Source: Burkholderiales bacterium (GTDB taxonomy: Bacteria; Pseudomonadota; Gammaproteobacteria; Burkholderiales; Burkholderiaceae_C). Taken from it: 64,000 nt of DNA. Location: positions 1 through 64,000 of the forward strand of contig JANXYH010000109.1 of the NCBI GenBank assembly GCA_025350145.1, read 5' to 3'. Position 1 is the first letter of the stretch, and each line of letters opens with the position of its first letter. This document shows positions 17,462 to 26,016 of the stretch, piece by piece. Made by a program: the position numbers and the translations under genes. Below the pieces are notes generated by a model. That model made no database searches. It was given only the letters and a program-made list of their open reading frames with translations, and was not told where the DNA came from.

Positions 17462-17884
17462 GCTTGTACGTCGGTGCTTTTAAGTTGATGTCGCGTTCGC
17501 TGCAAATCCGTGGCCCGACGGTCATCGCAAAGCCGGGCCTGAAATCAACCCATTGCAATCCACCCCGGACATCGGCCCACACCCCAGTGGTCACGGATCC
17601 GACAACCACTGCAGACCGTCAACGCGACCAGTCTAGCCGTCCACGCACCTGGATCGACCACGGCCGGGCGCGGCAACTGCAGGGCGCGGTGGCTCTGGCG
17701 CAAACAATGATCCGGCGGCGCTGTCCAGCGGGACGGTGACGCCCTGGCCGCCAGTTGAGCCGCCAGAGGTCGGGCCGAGCGGGTTCAGGCGCAGTGCGCC
17801 TAGGCAGCGGGTTTGCGCAGGTCGCTGCGACCTTGACGGCCACGCCGGTCCGGCTCTGCGGGGCCGGCGACGGCCGATGGCGCT
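17462..17884. other. Intergenic region without a convincing gene
   Basis: About 420 bases between the small exported protein and the OxlT-like carrier. It includes the likely promoter of the small gene near 17470-17620, where AT content is locally higher. A perfect inverted repeat AGGTCG-CTG-CGACCT lies at 17819-17833, downstream of the carrier gene, without a T-run. A plus-strand frame of 91 codons within it has no recognisable features and was not called. Confidence 0.5.
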
Positions 17885-19537
17885 TCAGTTGAAGAACTTG
17901 CCCACGCTGATCAGCGTGCGGTACACGCCCCAGGCCAGCGGAACGCCCACCGCCAGCCAGGCCAGCAGCACCACCGCGCTGGGCGTCTTTTCGGCCCCGG
18001 CCGATCCCATCCCGACTTCGGCGGCGGCGGCGCGCTCGTGCGAGATGCGCCGCTCTTCGGCCAGTTCGGCGTCGGTCATGAAGTGCTTCTTGTCGACCGG
18101 CCGGATCATCAGGTTGGAGATCAGGCCAACCACCAGCATGCCAACCAGGATGTACATGGTCTGGTTGTAGACCTGCTCGCGCGGGAGCCCCAAGCCGAGC
18201 TGGTACTCGCGCATGTAGTTCACCACCACCGGGCCGATGATGCCGGCGGTGGCCCAGGCGGTGAGCAGCCGGCCGTGGATGGCGCCGACCATCTGCGTGC
18301 CGAACAGATCGGCCAGGTAGGCCGGCACGGTGGCGAAGCCGCCGCCATACATGCTCAGGATGATGCAGAACGCGGCCACGAAGAGCAGCTTGTTGCCCGC
18401 CGCCGAGCTGGCCGGGACGCTGAAATACAGCACCCCGCCCAGGACAAAGAAGCAGACATAGGTCAGCCTGCGGCCGAGCAGATCGGACATGCTGGCCCAA
18501 AAGAAGCGGCCACCGATATTGAACAGGCTGAGCAGCGCGGTGAAACCGGCGGCGACACCGGCAATCGCCGTCAACTGCGCCTTGTCGAGCTCGCCGAACT
18601 TCTTGGCCACGCCAATCAGGTTGCCGCCGAAGACCTCTTGCAGCATCGGGCTGGCCATGCCGATCACGCCAATGCCGGCCGACACGTTCATGCACAGCAC
18701 CACCCAGACCATCCAGAACTGCGGAATGCCCCAGACCTTGCTGACGTGGACATGGCCTTTGGTGATCATCACGTTCTGGGTGACGCTGGCCGGTGCGGTC
18801 CAGCCCTCGGGCTTCCAGCCACTGGGCGGGACGCGGTAGCCGAGGGCGCCGCCCATCATGAAGACGAAATAGACGACCGCCATGACCAGGAACGTGGCGA
18901 ACACGCCGACTTCACCCGGGCCAGAGAACGACTTCATCAGCTCGGCCGCCAGGGGTGAGCCGATCATCGCGCCGCCGCCGAAGCCCATGATGGCCATGCC
19001 GGTGGCCATGCCGCGGCGGTCAGGGAACCACTTGATCAGGGTCGACACCGGCGAGATGTAGCCCAGGCCCAGGCCGATCCCACCGATCACGCCCGAGCCC
19101 AGCCACAGCAGCCAGAGCTGGTGCGTGGCCACGCCGATCGACGAGATCACCAAACCCCCGCACCAGCACACCGCCGAGACCACGCCGGCCTTGCGCGGGC
19201 CGGCATGTTCGAGCCAGCCGCCCCAAAGCGCGGCCGACGAACCCAACAGCACGAAGAACAGCGTGTACATCCAGCCCAGGCTGGCGATGCGCCAGTCACA
19301 CTGGGTGGTGAAAAGCTCGGCCAGCAGGCTCATGTCCTTGGGGCAGGTGCCGCCACCGGTTGCGCCCAGGGCCTTGGACAGCGGCAGCCAGAACACCGAG
19401 AAGCCATAGGCCATGCCGATGCACAGATGGATCGCCAGCGCTGCCGGCGGCACCAGCCAGCGGTTGAAACCGGCGCCGGCGATGATCCGCTCCTTGGACA
19501 GGAATGAGTCCTGGTGGCCAGACATGGTCGATGACAT
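17885..19537 (-). CDS. OFA-family MFS transporter (oxalate/formate antiporter-like)
   Basis: Inner-membrane carrier of the major facilitator superfamily, oxalate:formate antiporter (OFA) family, 550 residues with about 12 transmembrane helices. Seen: [17 protein letters not shown] in helix 1, [26 protein letters not shown] between helices 4 and 5 (an OFA hallmark), and [18 protein letters not shown] in the second half. A Cys-containing loop between helices 1 and 2 and a cytoplasmic acidic C-terminal extension are present. AGGAG five bases before the ATG sets the start. It diverges from PAS-frc-fdsBA, so it most likely brings in oxalate (or exchanges it for formate) for that pathway. Other monocarboxylates are possible. 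Confidence 0.88.
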   Translation of the reverse strand: MSSTMSGHQDSFLSKERIIAGAGFNRWLVPPAALAIHLCIGMAYGFSVFWLPLSKALGATGGGTCPKDMSLLAELFTTQCDWRIASLGWMYTLFFVLLGSSAALWGGWLEHAGPRKAGVVSAVCWCGGLVISSIGVATHQLWLLWLGSGVIGGIGLGLGYISPVSTLIKWFPDRRGMATGMAIMGFGGGAMIGSPLAAELMKSFSGPGEVGVFATFLVMAVVYFVFMMGGALGYRVPPSGWKPEGWTAPASVTQNVMITKGHVHVSKVWGIPQFWMVWVVLCMNVSAGIGVIGMASPMLQEVFGGNLIGVAKKFGELDKAQLTAIAGVAAGFTALLSLFNIGGRFFWASMSDLLGRRLTYVCFFVLGGVLYFSVPASSAAGNKLLFVAAFCIILSMYGGGFATVPAYLADLFGTQMVGAIHGRLLTAWATAGIIGPVVVNYMREYQLGLGLPREQVYNQTMYILVGMLVVGLISNLMIRPVDKKHFMTDAELAEERRISHERAAAAEVGMGSAGAEKTPSAVVLLAWLAVGVPLAWGVYRTLISVGKFFN

Positions 19538-19690
19538 TCAGTCTCCTGGTTGTTGTGGTGCATGACCGCACCTTGAGGTGGCGCGGATTTTCCACTCGGT
19601 CCGCGTCGATTTCCCCAAGGATCAACCCGAAGCCTTCGTTGCGCAGTTGCCGCGATGGCCAGTCCTGCAGTTCAGGCGAAAATCCGGGCC

Positions 19691-20146
19691 ATGCACGCCA
19701 CCACCCCCCCCGGATTCGACTACCAGCAACTGGTCGGGGCCATCAGCGACGCCGTGGTCGTCGCCGACGCCAGCGGCAAGATCATCGTCTGGAACGGCGC
19801 TGCCGAGCGCATGTTCGGCCACAGCGCTGCCCAGGCGCTGGGCCAGTCGCTGGACCTGATCACACCCGAGCGGCTGCGGGCGCGCCATTGGGCCGGCTAC
19901 TACCAGTCGATGGCCACTGGCACCACCCGCTACGGCAGCACGCTGTTGAAGGTGCCGGCGGTGCACCAGGACGGGCGGGCGATGTCGATCGCCTTCACCG
20001 TGGCCATGCTCAAAACTGCGGACCAGAAGGTCAGCGCCATCGTCGCCGTGATCCGCGACGAGACCGCGAGGTTTGCCGAGGAGCGATCGCTGCGCCAGCA
20101 GCTTGCCGAGCTGCAAGCCCAAGTCAAGCCGACCGCAGCACCATGA
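19691..20146 (+). CDS. Single-domain PAS protein coupled to frc
   Basis: Small cytoplasmic sensor-type protein of about 151 residues consisting of one PAS domain and a short coiled-coil tail. PAS features: [19 protein letters not shown], then [27 protein letters not shown], and a PAC-like ending [25 protein letters not shown]. No output domain is present. Its TGA overlaps the ATG of frc (ATGA), showing translational coupling with the CoA-transferase gene. An in-frame ATG at 19655 would add 12 residues, and neither start has a strong ribosome-binding site. It may sense redox, oxygen or a ligand and modulate the oxalate/formate genes or enzymes. That role is inference. Confidence 0.8.
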   Translation: MHATTPPGFDYQQLVGAISDAVVVADASGKIIVWNGAAERMFGHSAAQALGQSLDLITPERLRARHWAGYYQSMATGTTRYGSTLLKVPAVHQDGRAMSIAFTVAMLKTADQKVSAIVAVIRDETARFAEERSLRQQLAELQAQVKPTAAP

Positions 20147-21390
20147 GCAAGGCGCTGGCGGGTTACCGCATCCTCGACTTCACCCATGTCCAGTCGGGCC
20201 CGACCTGCACCCAGTTGCTGGCCTGGTTCGGTGCCGATGTGATCAAGGTCGAGCGGGCCGGCGAGGGCGATGCCACGCGCGGGCAGTTGCGCGACATCGC
20301 CGGTGCCGACAGCCTGTATTTCACGATGCTCAACCACAACAAGCGCTCGGTCACGATAGACACCAAGAAGCCGCAGGGCAAGGCGGTGCTGGAGCGTCTG
20401 ATCGCCGGCTGCGATGTGCTGGTCGAGAACTTCGCCCCAGGTGCCCTAGACCGCATGGGCTTTGGCTGGGAGCGGATCCATGCGCTCAACCCGCGCATGG
20501 TGGTGGCCTCGGTCAAGGGCTTCGGGCCAGGCAAGTACGAGCTGTGCAAGGTCTACGAGAACGTCGCCCAGTGCGCCGGCGGTTCGGCCTCCACCACCGG
20601 CTTTGACGACGGCCCGCCGATGGTGACCGGGGCGCAGATTGGCGACAGCGGCACCGGTCTGCACCTGGCCCTGGGCATCCTGGCCGCGCTCTTGCAGCGC
20701 CACCAGAGCGGGCGCGGCCAGAAGGTGCTGGCGCCGATGCAGGATGCGGTCCTGAACCTGTGCCGCGTCAAGTTGCGCGACCAGCAGCGGCTGGAGCGCA
20801 CCGGCACGATGCACGAGTACCCGCAGTACCCCGACGGCGAGTTCGGTGAAGCGGTGCCGCGCGCCGGCAATGCCTCGGGCGGCGGCCAGCCCGGCGCGAT
20901 CCTGCGCTGCAAGGGCTGGGAGACCGATCCCAACGCCTACATCTACTTCATCACCCAGGCGGCGGTCTGGCCGGCGGTGTGCAAGGTCATCGGCGAGCCC
21001 AATTGGATCGACGACGAGGCCTACGCCACGCCGGCGGCGCGTTTGCTGCACCTCAAGCCGATCTTTGCCAGGATCGAGCGCTGGACCATGACCCGGACCA
21101 AGTTCGAGGCCATGGACATCTTGAACCAGCTCGACATTCCTTGCGGACCGATCCTGTCGATGAAGGAGCTGGCCGAGGAGCCCTCGCTGCGCGCCAGCGG
21201 CACGGTGGTCGAGGTCGACCACCCGGTGCGCGGCAAGTACCTGACCGTGGGCAACCCGATCAAACTGTCGGACAGCCCGACCGAAGTCACCCGCTCGCCA
21301 CTGCTGGGGGAGCACACCGACGAGGTCTTGTCACAATTCGGCTTCAGCCCGGCGCAGATCGATGCCCTGCGCGCCGAACGCGTCATCTGA
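20143..21390 (+). CDS. frc: Formyl-CoA:oxalate CoA-transferase
   Basis: Class III CoA-transferase, 415 residues, moving CoA from formyl-CoA (or another donor) to oxalate. The N-terminus [34 protein letters not shown] is typical of this class. The catalytic Asp lies in [14 protein letters not shown] (Asp168, at the equivalent of Asp169 in the Oxalobacter enzyme). The glycine loop appears as [11 protein letters not shown]. The C-terminus has [19 protein letters not shown] and [12 protein letters not shown]. The ATG overlapping the PAS stop is chosen because it starts exactly at the family N-terminus. Followed by formate dehydrogenase genes and divergent from an OFA carrier, which supports oxalate as substrate. 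No oxalyl-CoA decarboxylase gene is in the window. Confidence 0.93.
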   Translation: MSKALAGYRILDFTHVQSGPTCTQLLAWFGADVIKVERAGEGDATRGQLRDIAGADSLYFTMLNHNKRSVTIDTKKPQGKAVLERLIAGCDVLVENFAPGALDRMGFGWERIHALNPRMVVASVKGFGPGKYELCKVYENVAQCAGGSASTTGFDDGPPMVTGAQIGDSGTGLHLALGILAALLQRHQSGRGQKVLAPMQDAVLNLCRVKLRDQQRLERTGTMHEYPQYPDGEFGEAVPRAGNASGGGQPGAILRCKGWETDPNAYIYFITQAAVWPAVCKVIGEPNWIDDEAYATPAARLLHLKPIFARIERWTMTRTKFEAMDILNQLDIPCGPILSMKELAEEPSLRASGTVVEVDHPVRGKYLTVGNPIKLSDSPTEVTRSPLLGEHTDEVLSQFGFSPAQIDALRAERVI

Positions 21391-21432
21391 TTGGCCCTGA
21401 GCGCCAGCCAGCGCCCCCCCGGAGATATTGCT

Positions 21433-23139
21433 TTGAACCATCCCGTTATCCCCATCGTCGCCGCAGGCGCCGTCCGCCAGCGCAAGCGCGAGGCCCCCAA
21501 AGGCCGGCGGGTTGAGCCGGCGGCGCTGGCCGAGGTCCAGGCGCTGCTGGGCGATGCCTCGCGCCAGCGCGACCTCTTGATCGAGCACCTGCACCTGATC
21601 CAGGACAAGTTCGGCTGCCTGAGCGCGGCGCACCTGGCGGCACTGGCTCAGGAGATGAGGCTGGCGCAGACCGAGGTCTACGAGGTCGCGAGCTTCTACC
21701 ACCACTTCGACATCGTCAAAGAAGGCCAGACCGCGCCGGCGGCGCTGACGGTGCGGGTCTGCGACGGCCTGTCCTGCGAGATGGCCGGCGCGCAAGACCT
21801 GCTGGCGCGCCTGCCGGCGCTGCTGGGGCGCGAGGTTCGGGTGCTGGCAGCGCCCTGCATCGGCCGCTGCGAGCAGGCGCCGGCGGTGGCGGTGGGCCAG
21901 CAGCCGCTGGCCCGCGCCCAGGTCGAAGACGTGGTCAGCGCGGTGGCCGGGCAGCAGCGCGGCGCAGCGGTGCCCGCCGCCGTGGCCGAAATCAGCCATG
22001 CCGAATACCTGGCAGGCGGCGGCTACCGGCTGCTGCAGGCCTGCCTGGCCGGCAGCCACAGGGTCGAGTCAGTGATCGCCACGCTCGAGCACTCCGGCCT
22101 GCGCGGCCTGGGCGGCGCGGGTTTTCCGGCCGGACGCAAATGGCGCATCGTCCGCGCCGAGGCCGGCCCGCGCTTGATGGCGGTGAACATCGACGAGGGC
22201 GAGCCCGGCACCTTCAAGGACCGGGTGCTGCTTGAGCGCGACCCGCACCGCTTCATCGAAGGCATGCTGATCGCCGCCTGGGCGGTTGGCATCGACGACG
22301 TGTATGTCTATCTGCGCGACGAATACCACGGCGGCCGGGCGATCCTGACCCAAGCCCTGGCCGATCTGCGCGCCCAGCCGCCGATCAACACCCTGCCGCG
22401 CATCCACCTGCGCCGCGGTGCCGGCGCCTACATCTGCGGCGAAGAGTCGGCAATGATCGAATCGATCGAGGGCAAGCGCGGCATGCCCCGGCTGCGCCCG
22501 CCCTATGTCGCCCAGGTCGGCTTGTTCGGCCGGCCGACGCTGGAGCACAACTTCGAGACCCTGTTCTGGGTGCGCGAGTTGGTCGACAAGGGCGGCGAGT
22601 GGTTCGCCAGCCAGGGCCGCCACGGCCGCAAGGGCCTGCGCACGTTCTCGGTCTCGGGCCGGGTTGTCAATCCGGGCATGAAACTGGCGCCGGCCGGCAT
22701 CACGGTCCAGGAGTTGATCGACGAGTACTGTGGCGGCATGCTGCCCGGCCAGCGCCTGTACGGCTACCTGCCCGGCGGCGCCTCGGGCGGCATCCTGCCG
22801 GCCAGCCTGAACGCGATCCCGCTCGACTTTGACACCCTGCAGCTCTACGGCAGCTTCATCGGCTCGGCGGCGGTGGTGGTGCTGTCGGAGCAGGACACGG
22901 CGATGGCGGCGGCGCGCAACACCATGCGCTTCTTCCAGCACGAGTCCTGCGGCCAGTGCACGCCCTGCCGCAACGGCACGGCCAAGGCCAGCACCTTGAT
23001 CGCCCAGCCGCGCTGGGACGTGGCGCTGCTGGGCGAGCTGAGCGAGGTGATGCGCGACGCGTCGATCTGCGGCCTGGGCCAGGCGGCGCCGAACCCGGTC
23101 GATTGCGTGATCAAGTACTTCCCCCAAGAACTCGGTTGA
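21433..23139 (+). CDS. fdsB: NAD-dependent formate dehydrogenase, fused gamma-beta (NuoE-NuoF-like) subunit
   Basis: Electron-transfer subunit of a soluble NAD+-reducing formate dehydrogenase, about 568 residues. The N-terminal NuoE-like part (about 25-170) has 2Fe-2S cysteines in VCDGLSCEMAG and APCIGRCEQAP. The NuoF-like part has the FMN/NADH motifs LRGLGGAGFPAGRKW and NIDEGEPGTFKDR, GAGAYICGEESAMIESIEG, and the 4Fe-4S motif CGQCTPCRNG with a fourth Cys in SICGLG. FdsG and FdsB are separate proteins in some bacteria and fused here. The TTG start preceded by GGAG (eight bases) is preferred over the TTG directly after frc. Located between frc and fdsA in one operon. Confidence 0.92.
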   Translation: MNHPVIPIVAAGAVRQRKREAPKGRRVEPAALAEVQALLGDASRQRDLLIEHLHLIQDKFGCLSAAHLAALAQEMRLAQTEVYEVASFYHHFDIVKEGQTAPAALTVRVCDGLSCEMAGAQDLLARLPALLGREVRVLAAPCIGRCEQAPAVAVGQQPLARAQVEDVVSAVAGQQRGAAVPAAVAEISHAEYLAGGGYRLLQACLAGSHRVESVIATLEHSGLRGLGGAGFPAGRKWRIVRAEAGPRLMAVNIDEGEPGTFKDRVLLERDPHRFIEGMLIAAWAVGIDDVYVYLRDEYHGGRAILTQALADLRAQPPINTLPRIHLRRGAGAYICGEESAMIESIEGKRGMPRLRPPYVAQVGLFGRPTLEHNFETLFWVRELVDKGGEWFASQGRHGRKGLRTFSVSGRVVNPGMKLAPAGITVQELIDEYCGGMLPGQRLYGYLPGGASGGILPASLNAIPLDFDTLQLYGSFIGSAAVVVLSEQDTAMAAARNTMRFFQHESCGQCTPCRNGTAKASTLIAQPRWDVALLGELSEVMRDASICGLGQAAPNPVDCVIKYFPQELG

Positions 23140-23159
23140 TCCAGCCAGGAACCCGCACC

Positions 23160-26009
23160 ATGAATGCCGTCACCCGGGCCGAGTTGGCCCTGCTGGATTC
23201 GCCCAGCGTCAGTTTCGAGTTGAATGGCCAGGCTGTCAGCGCCCGCGCCGACCAGACGATCATCGAGATCGCCAAGGACCACGGCATCGAAGTGCCGCAC
23301 CTTTGCTACAAGCCGGGGCTGGACGCGGTCGGCAACTGCCGCGCCTGCATGGTCGAGATCGGCGGCGAGCGGGTGCTCGCCGCCTCCTGCTGCCGCACCG
23401 CCACGCCGGGCATGAAGGTCACCACCGACAGCCCGCGGGCCGTGCGCGCGCAGAAGATGGTGCTGGAGCTGCTGCAGGCCGACATGCCACTGGCCAGCGG
23501 CCAGGCGCGGCCTTACACCCGCGACAACGAGCTCGACCAATGGTCGGCCAAGCTCGGCATCGGCCTGCCCCGCTTCGCGGCGCGGGCGGCGGTGGCTGCG
23601 GATCTGTCGCACCCGGCAATGGCCGTCAACCTCGACGCCTGCATCCAGTGCACCCGCTGCCTGCGTGCCTGCCGTGACGAGCAGGTCAACGACGTGATCG
23701 GCCTGGCCGGGCGTGGTGAGCACGCCAAGATCGTCTTCGACATGGACGACGCGATGGGCGCGTCGACCTGCGTGGCCTGCGGCGAATGCGTGCAGGCCTG
23801 CCCGACCGGCGCCCTGATGCCGGCCCGCGATGCGGCGCTGCCGGTGCCCGACAAGCGGGTCGATTCGGTCTGCCCCTACTGCGGCGTGGGCTGCCAGCTC
23901 AGCTTTGCGGTCAAGGATGACCAGATCATCTATGTCGAGGGCCGCGACGGCCCGGCCAACCACGGCCGGCTGTGCGTCAAGGGCCGCTACGGCTTCGACT
24001 ACGCGCGCCATCCGCAGCGCCTGACCGTGCCGCTGATCCGCCGCGCCGACGCGCCCAAGCGCGGCGACTTCACGATGGACCCGGAGCGGGTGCTCGACGT
24101 ATTCCGCGAGGCCAGTTGGGAAGAGGCGCTGGAGCTGGCCGGCGGCAAGCTGGCCAGCATCAGGGACAGCCACGGCAAGAAGTCGCTGGCCGGGTTCGGC
24201 TCGGCCAAGGGCAGCAACGAAGAAGCCTATTTGTTCCAGAAGCTGGTGCGCACCGGCTTCGGCAGCAACAACGTCGACCATTGCACCCGGCTCTGCCATG
24301 CCTCCAGCGTGGTCGCGCTGCTCGAAGGCATAGGCTCGGGCGCGGTCTCGAACCCGGTGATGGATGTGACCCAGGCCGAGGTGGTGATCGTGATCGGCGC
24401 CAACCCCAGCGTCAACCACCCGGTGGCGGCGAGCTGGATCAAGAACGCCGTGGCCAACGGCACCAAGCTGGTCATCTGCGACCCGCGCCGCTCGGATCTG
24501 GTGCGCATCGCCCACCGCTACATGCAGTTCAAGCCCGACACCGACGTGGCCATGCTCAACGCGATGATGCATGTCATCGTCACCGAGAACCTGGTCGACG
24601 CCGACTTCATCGCCAGCCGCACCATCGGCTACGACGAGTTGCGGCGCAACGTCGAGGGCTACAGCCCCGAGGCGATGGCGCCGATCTGCGGGGTCGACGC
24701 CGAAACGCTGCGCTACGTGGCGCGGCTGTATGCCAGCTCCAAGGGCTCGATGATCCTCTGGGGCATGGGCATCTCGCAGCATGTGCACGGCACCGATAAC
24801 GCCCGTTGCCTGATCGCCCTGGCGCTGATGACCGGCCAGATCGGCCGCCCCGGCACCGGCCTGCACCCGCTGCGCGGCCAGAACAACGTCCAGGGGGCGT
24901 CGGACGCGGGCCTGATCCCGATGATGTACCCCGACTACAAGCCGGTCACCGACGCCGCCCACCGCGCCCGCTTTGAGGCCACCTGGGGCGTGCCTGCCGG
25001 CTCGCTCGACGACCAGCCCGGCCTGACCGTGGTCGAGGTGATGGACGCGATCCTGGCCGGATCGGTGCGCGGCCTGTACGTGATGGGCGAGAACCCGGCG
25101 ATGTCCGACCCCGACGCCAACCACGCCCGCGAGGCGCTGGCCGCGCTCGACCACCTGGTGGTGCAGGACATTTTTCTGACCGAGACCGCCTACTTAGCCG
25201 ACGTGATCCTGCCGGCCAGCGCCTTTGCCGAGAAGGACGGCAGTTTCACCAACACCGACCGGCTGGTGCAGATGGGCCGCCAGGCGATCACGCCGCCCGG
25301 CCAGGCGCGGCAGGACCTGTGGCTGATCCAGGCCATCGCCCAGCGCATGGGGCTGGCCTGGAACTACAGCCATGTCAGTCAGGTGTTCGACGAGATGCGC
25401 CGGGCGATGCCCAATATTGCCGGCATCACCTGGGAGCGGCTGGACCGCGAGCACGCCGTGACCTACCCCTGCATGGCCGAGGGCGACCCTGGCCAGTCGG
25501 TGGTTTTTGTCGACGATTTTCCGCGCGAAGGTGGTCGCGCCCGTTTCGTGCCGGCCGACATCATCCCGGCCAACGAGCGCCCCGACGCCGACTACCCGCT
25601 GGTGCTGATCACTGGCCGGCAACTGGAGCATTGGCACACCGGCAGCATGACCCGCCGCGCGGCCGCGCTGGACGCGATCGAGCCCGATCCGGTGGCGCTG
25701 ATCCACCCGCTGGATCTGGCCGAACTCGGCGCCGAGCCGGGCGATGTCGTGACCGTCGCCTCGCGCCGCGGCGAGGTCACCTTGTATGCCCGTGCCGACG
25801 ACAGCTCGCCACGCGGCGCGGTGTTCGTGCCCTTTTGCTACTACGAAGCCGCGATCAACCGCCTGACCAATGCCGCACTCGACCCGTTCGCCAAGATTCC
25901 GGAATTCAAGTACTGCGCGATCAAGCTGACGCGCGGCGGCACGCTGACCGCGCAAAGCAGCTACGGTGGTGGGCAGATCCTGGCGCGCCAGCGCCTGAGC
26001 GCTGGCTAA
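23160..26009 (+). CDS. fdsA: NAD-dependent formate dehydrogenase alpha subunit (molybdopterin)
   Basis: Catalytic subunit that oxidises formate to CO2 at a Mo- or W-bis-pyranopterin cofactor, 949 residues. Domains in order: NuoG-like 2Fe-2S domain (first Cys about 49, LCYKPGL, then NCRACMVE), 4Fe-4S clusters in CIQCTRCLRAC and CVACGECVQACP, the MopB 4Fe-4S motif VCPYCGVGCQ, then the large molybdopterin domain. The active-site Cys is Cys375 in VDHCTRLCH, a cysteine rather than selenocysteine. GENPAMSDPDANH and the C-terminal ITGRQLEHWHTGSMTRR are also typical. Starts 20 bases after fdsB with AGGA upstream. Chaperone genes fdsC and fdsD are not adjacent. Confidence 0.95.
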   Translation: MNAVTRAELALLDSPSVSFELNGQAVSARADQTIIEIAKDHGIEVPHLCYKPGLDAVGNCRACMVEIGGERVLAASCCRTATPGMKVTTDSPRAVRAQKMVLELLQADMPLASGQARPYTRDNELDQWSAKLGIGLPRFAARAAVAADLSHPAMAVNLDACIQCTRCLRACRDEQVNDVIGLAGRGEHAKIVFDMDDAMGASTCVACGECVQACPTGALMPARDAALPVPDKRVDSVCPYCGVGCQLSFAVKDDQIIYVEGRDGPANHGRLCVKGRYGFDYARHPQRLTVPLIRRADAPKRGDFTMDPERVLDVFREASWEEALELAGGKLASIRDSHGKKSLAGFGSAKGSNEEAYLFQKLVRTGFGSNNVDHCTRLCHASSVVALLEGIGSGAVSNPVMDVTQAEVVIVIGANPSVNHPVAASWIKNAVANGTKLVICDPRRSDLVRIAHRYMQFKPDTDVAMLNAMMHVIVTENLVDADFIASRTIGYDELRRNVEGYSPEAMAPICGVDAETLRYVARLYASSKGSMILWGMGISQHVHGTDNARCLIALALMTGQIGRPGTGLHPLRGQNNVQGASDAGLIPMMYPDYKPVTDAAHRARFEATWGVPAGSLDDQPGLTVVEVMDAILAGSVRGLYVMGENPAMSDPDANHAREALAALDHLVVQDIFLTETAYLADVILPASAFAEKDGSFTNTDRLVQMGRQAITPPGQARQDLWLIQAIAQRMGLAWNYSHVSQVFDEMRRAMPNIAGITWERLDREHAVTYPCMAEGDPGQSVVFVDDFPREGGRARFVPADIIPANERPDADYPLVLITGRQLEHWHTGSMTRRAAALDAIEPDPVALIHPLDLAELGAEPGDVVTVASRRGEVTLYARADDSSPRGAVFVPFCYYEAAINRLTNAALDPFAKIPEFKYCAIKLTRGGTLTAQSSYGGGQILARQRLSAG

Positions 26010-26016
26010 GGCGGCC

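Noticed and set aside
19504-20142. N-terminal extension of the frc frame
   Set aside because: The extra ~210 codons read through the PAS gene in another frame. The CoA-transferase family N-terminus begins at 20143.
22845-25154. Long minus-strand open frame (about 770 codons) opposite fdsB/fdsA
   Set aside because: It is the complement of strongly recognisable formate dehydrogenase genes, is rich in His/Gln/Arg/Val as expected from codon complement in high-GC DNA, and shows no domain.
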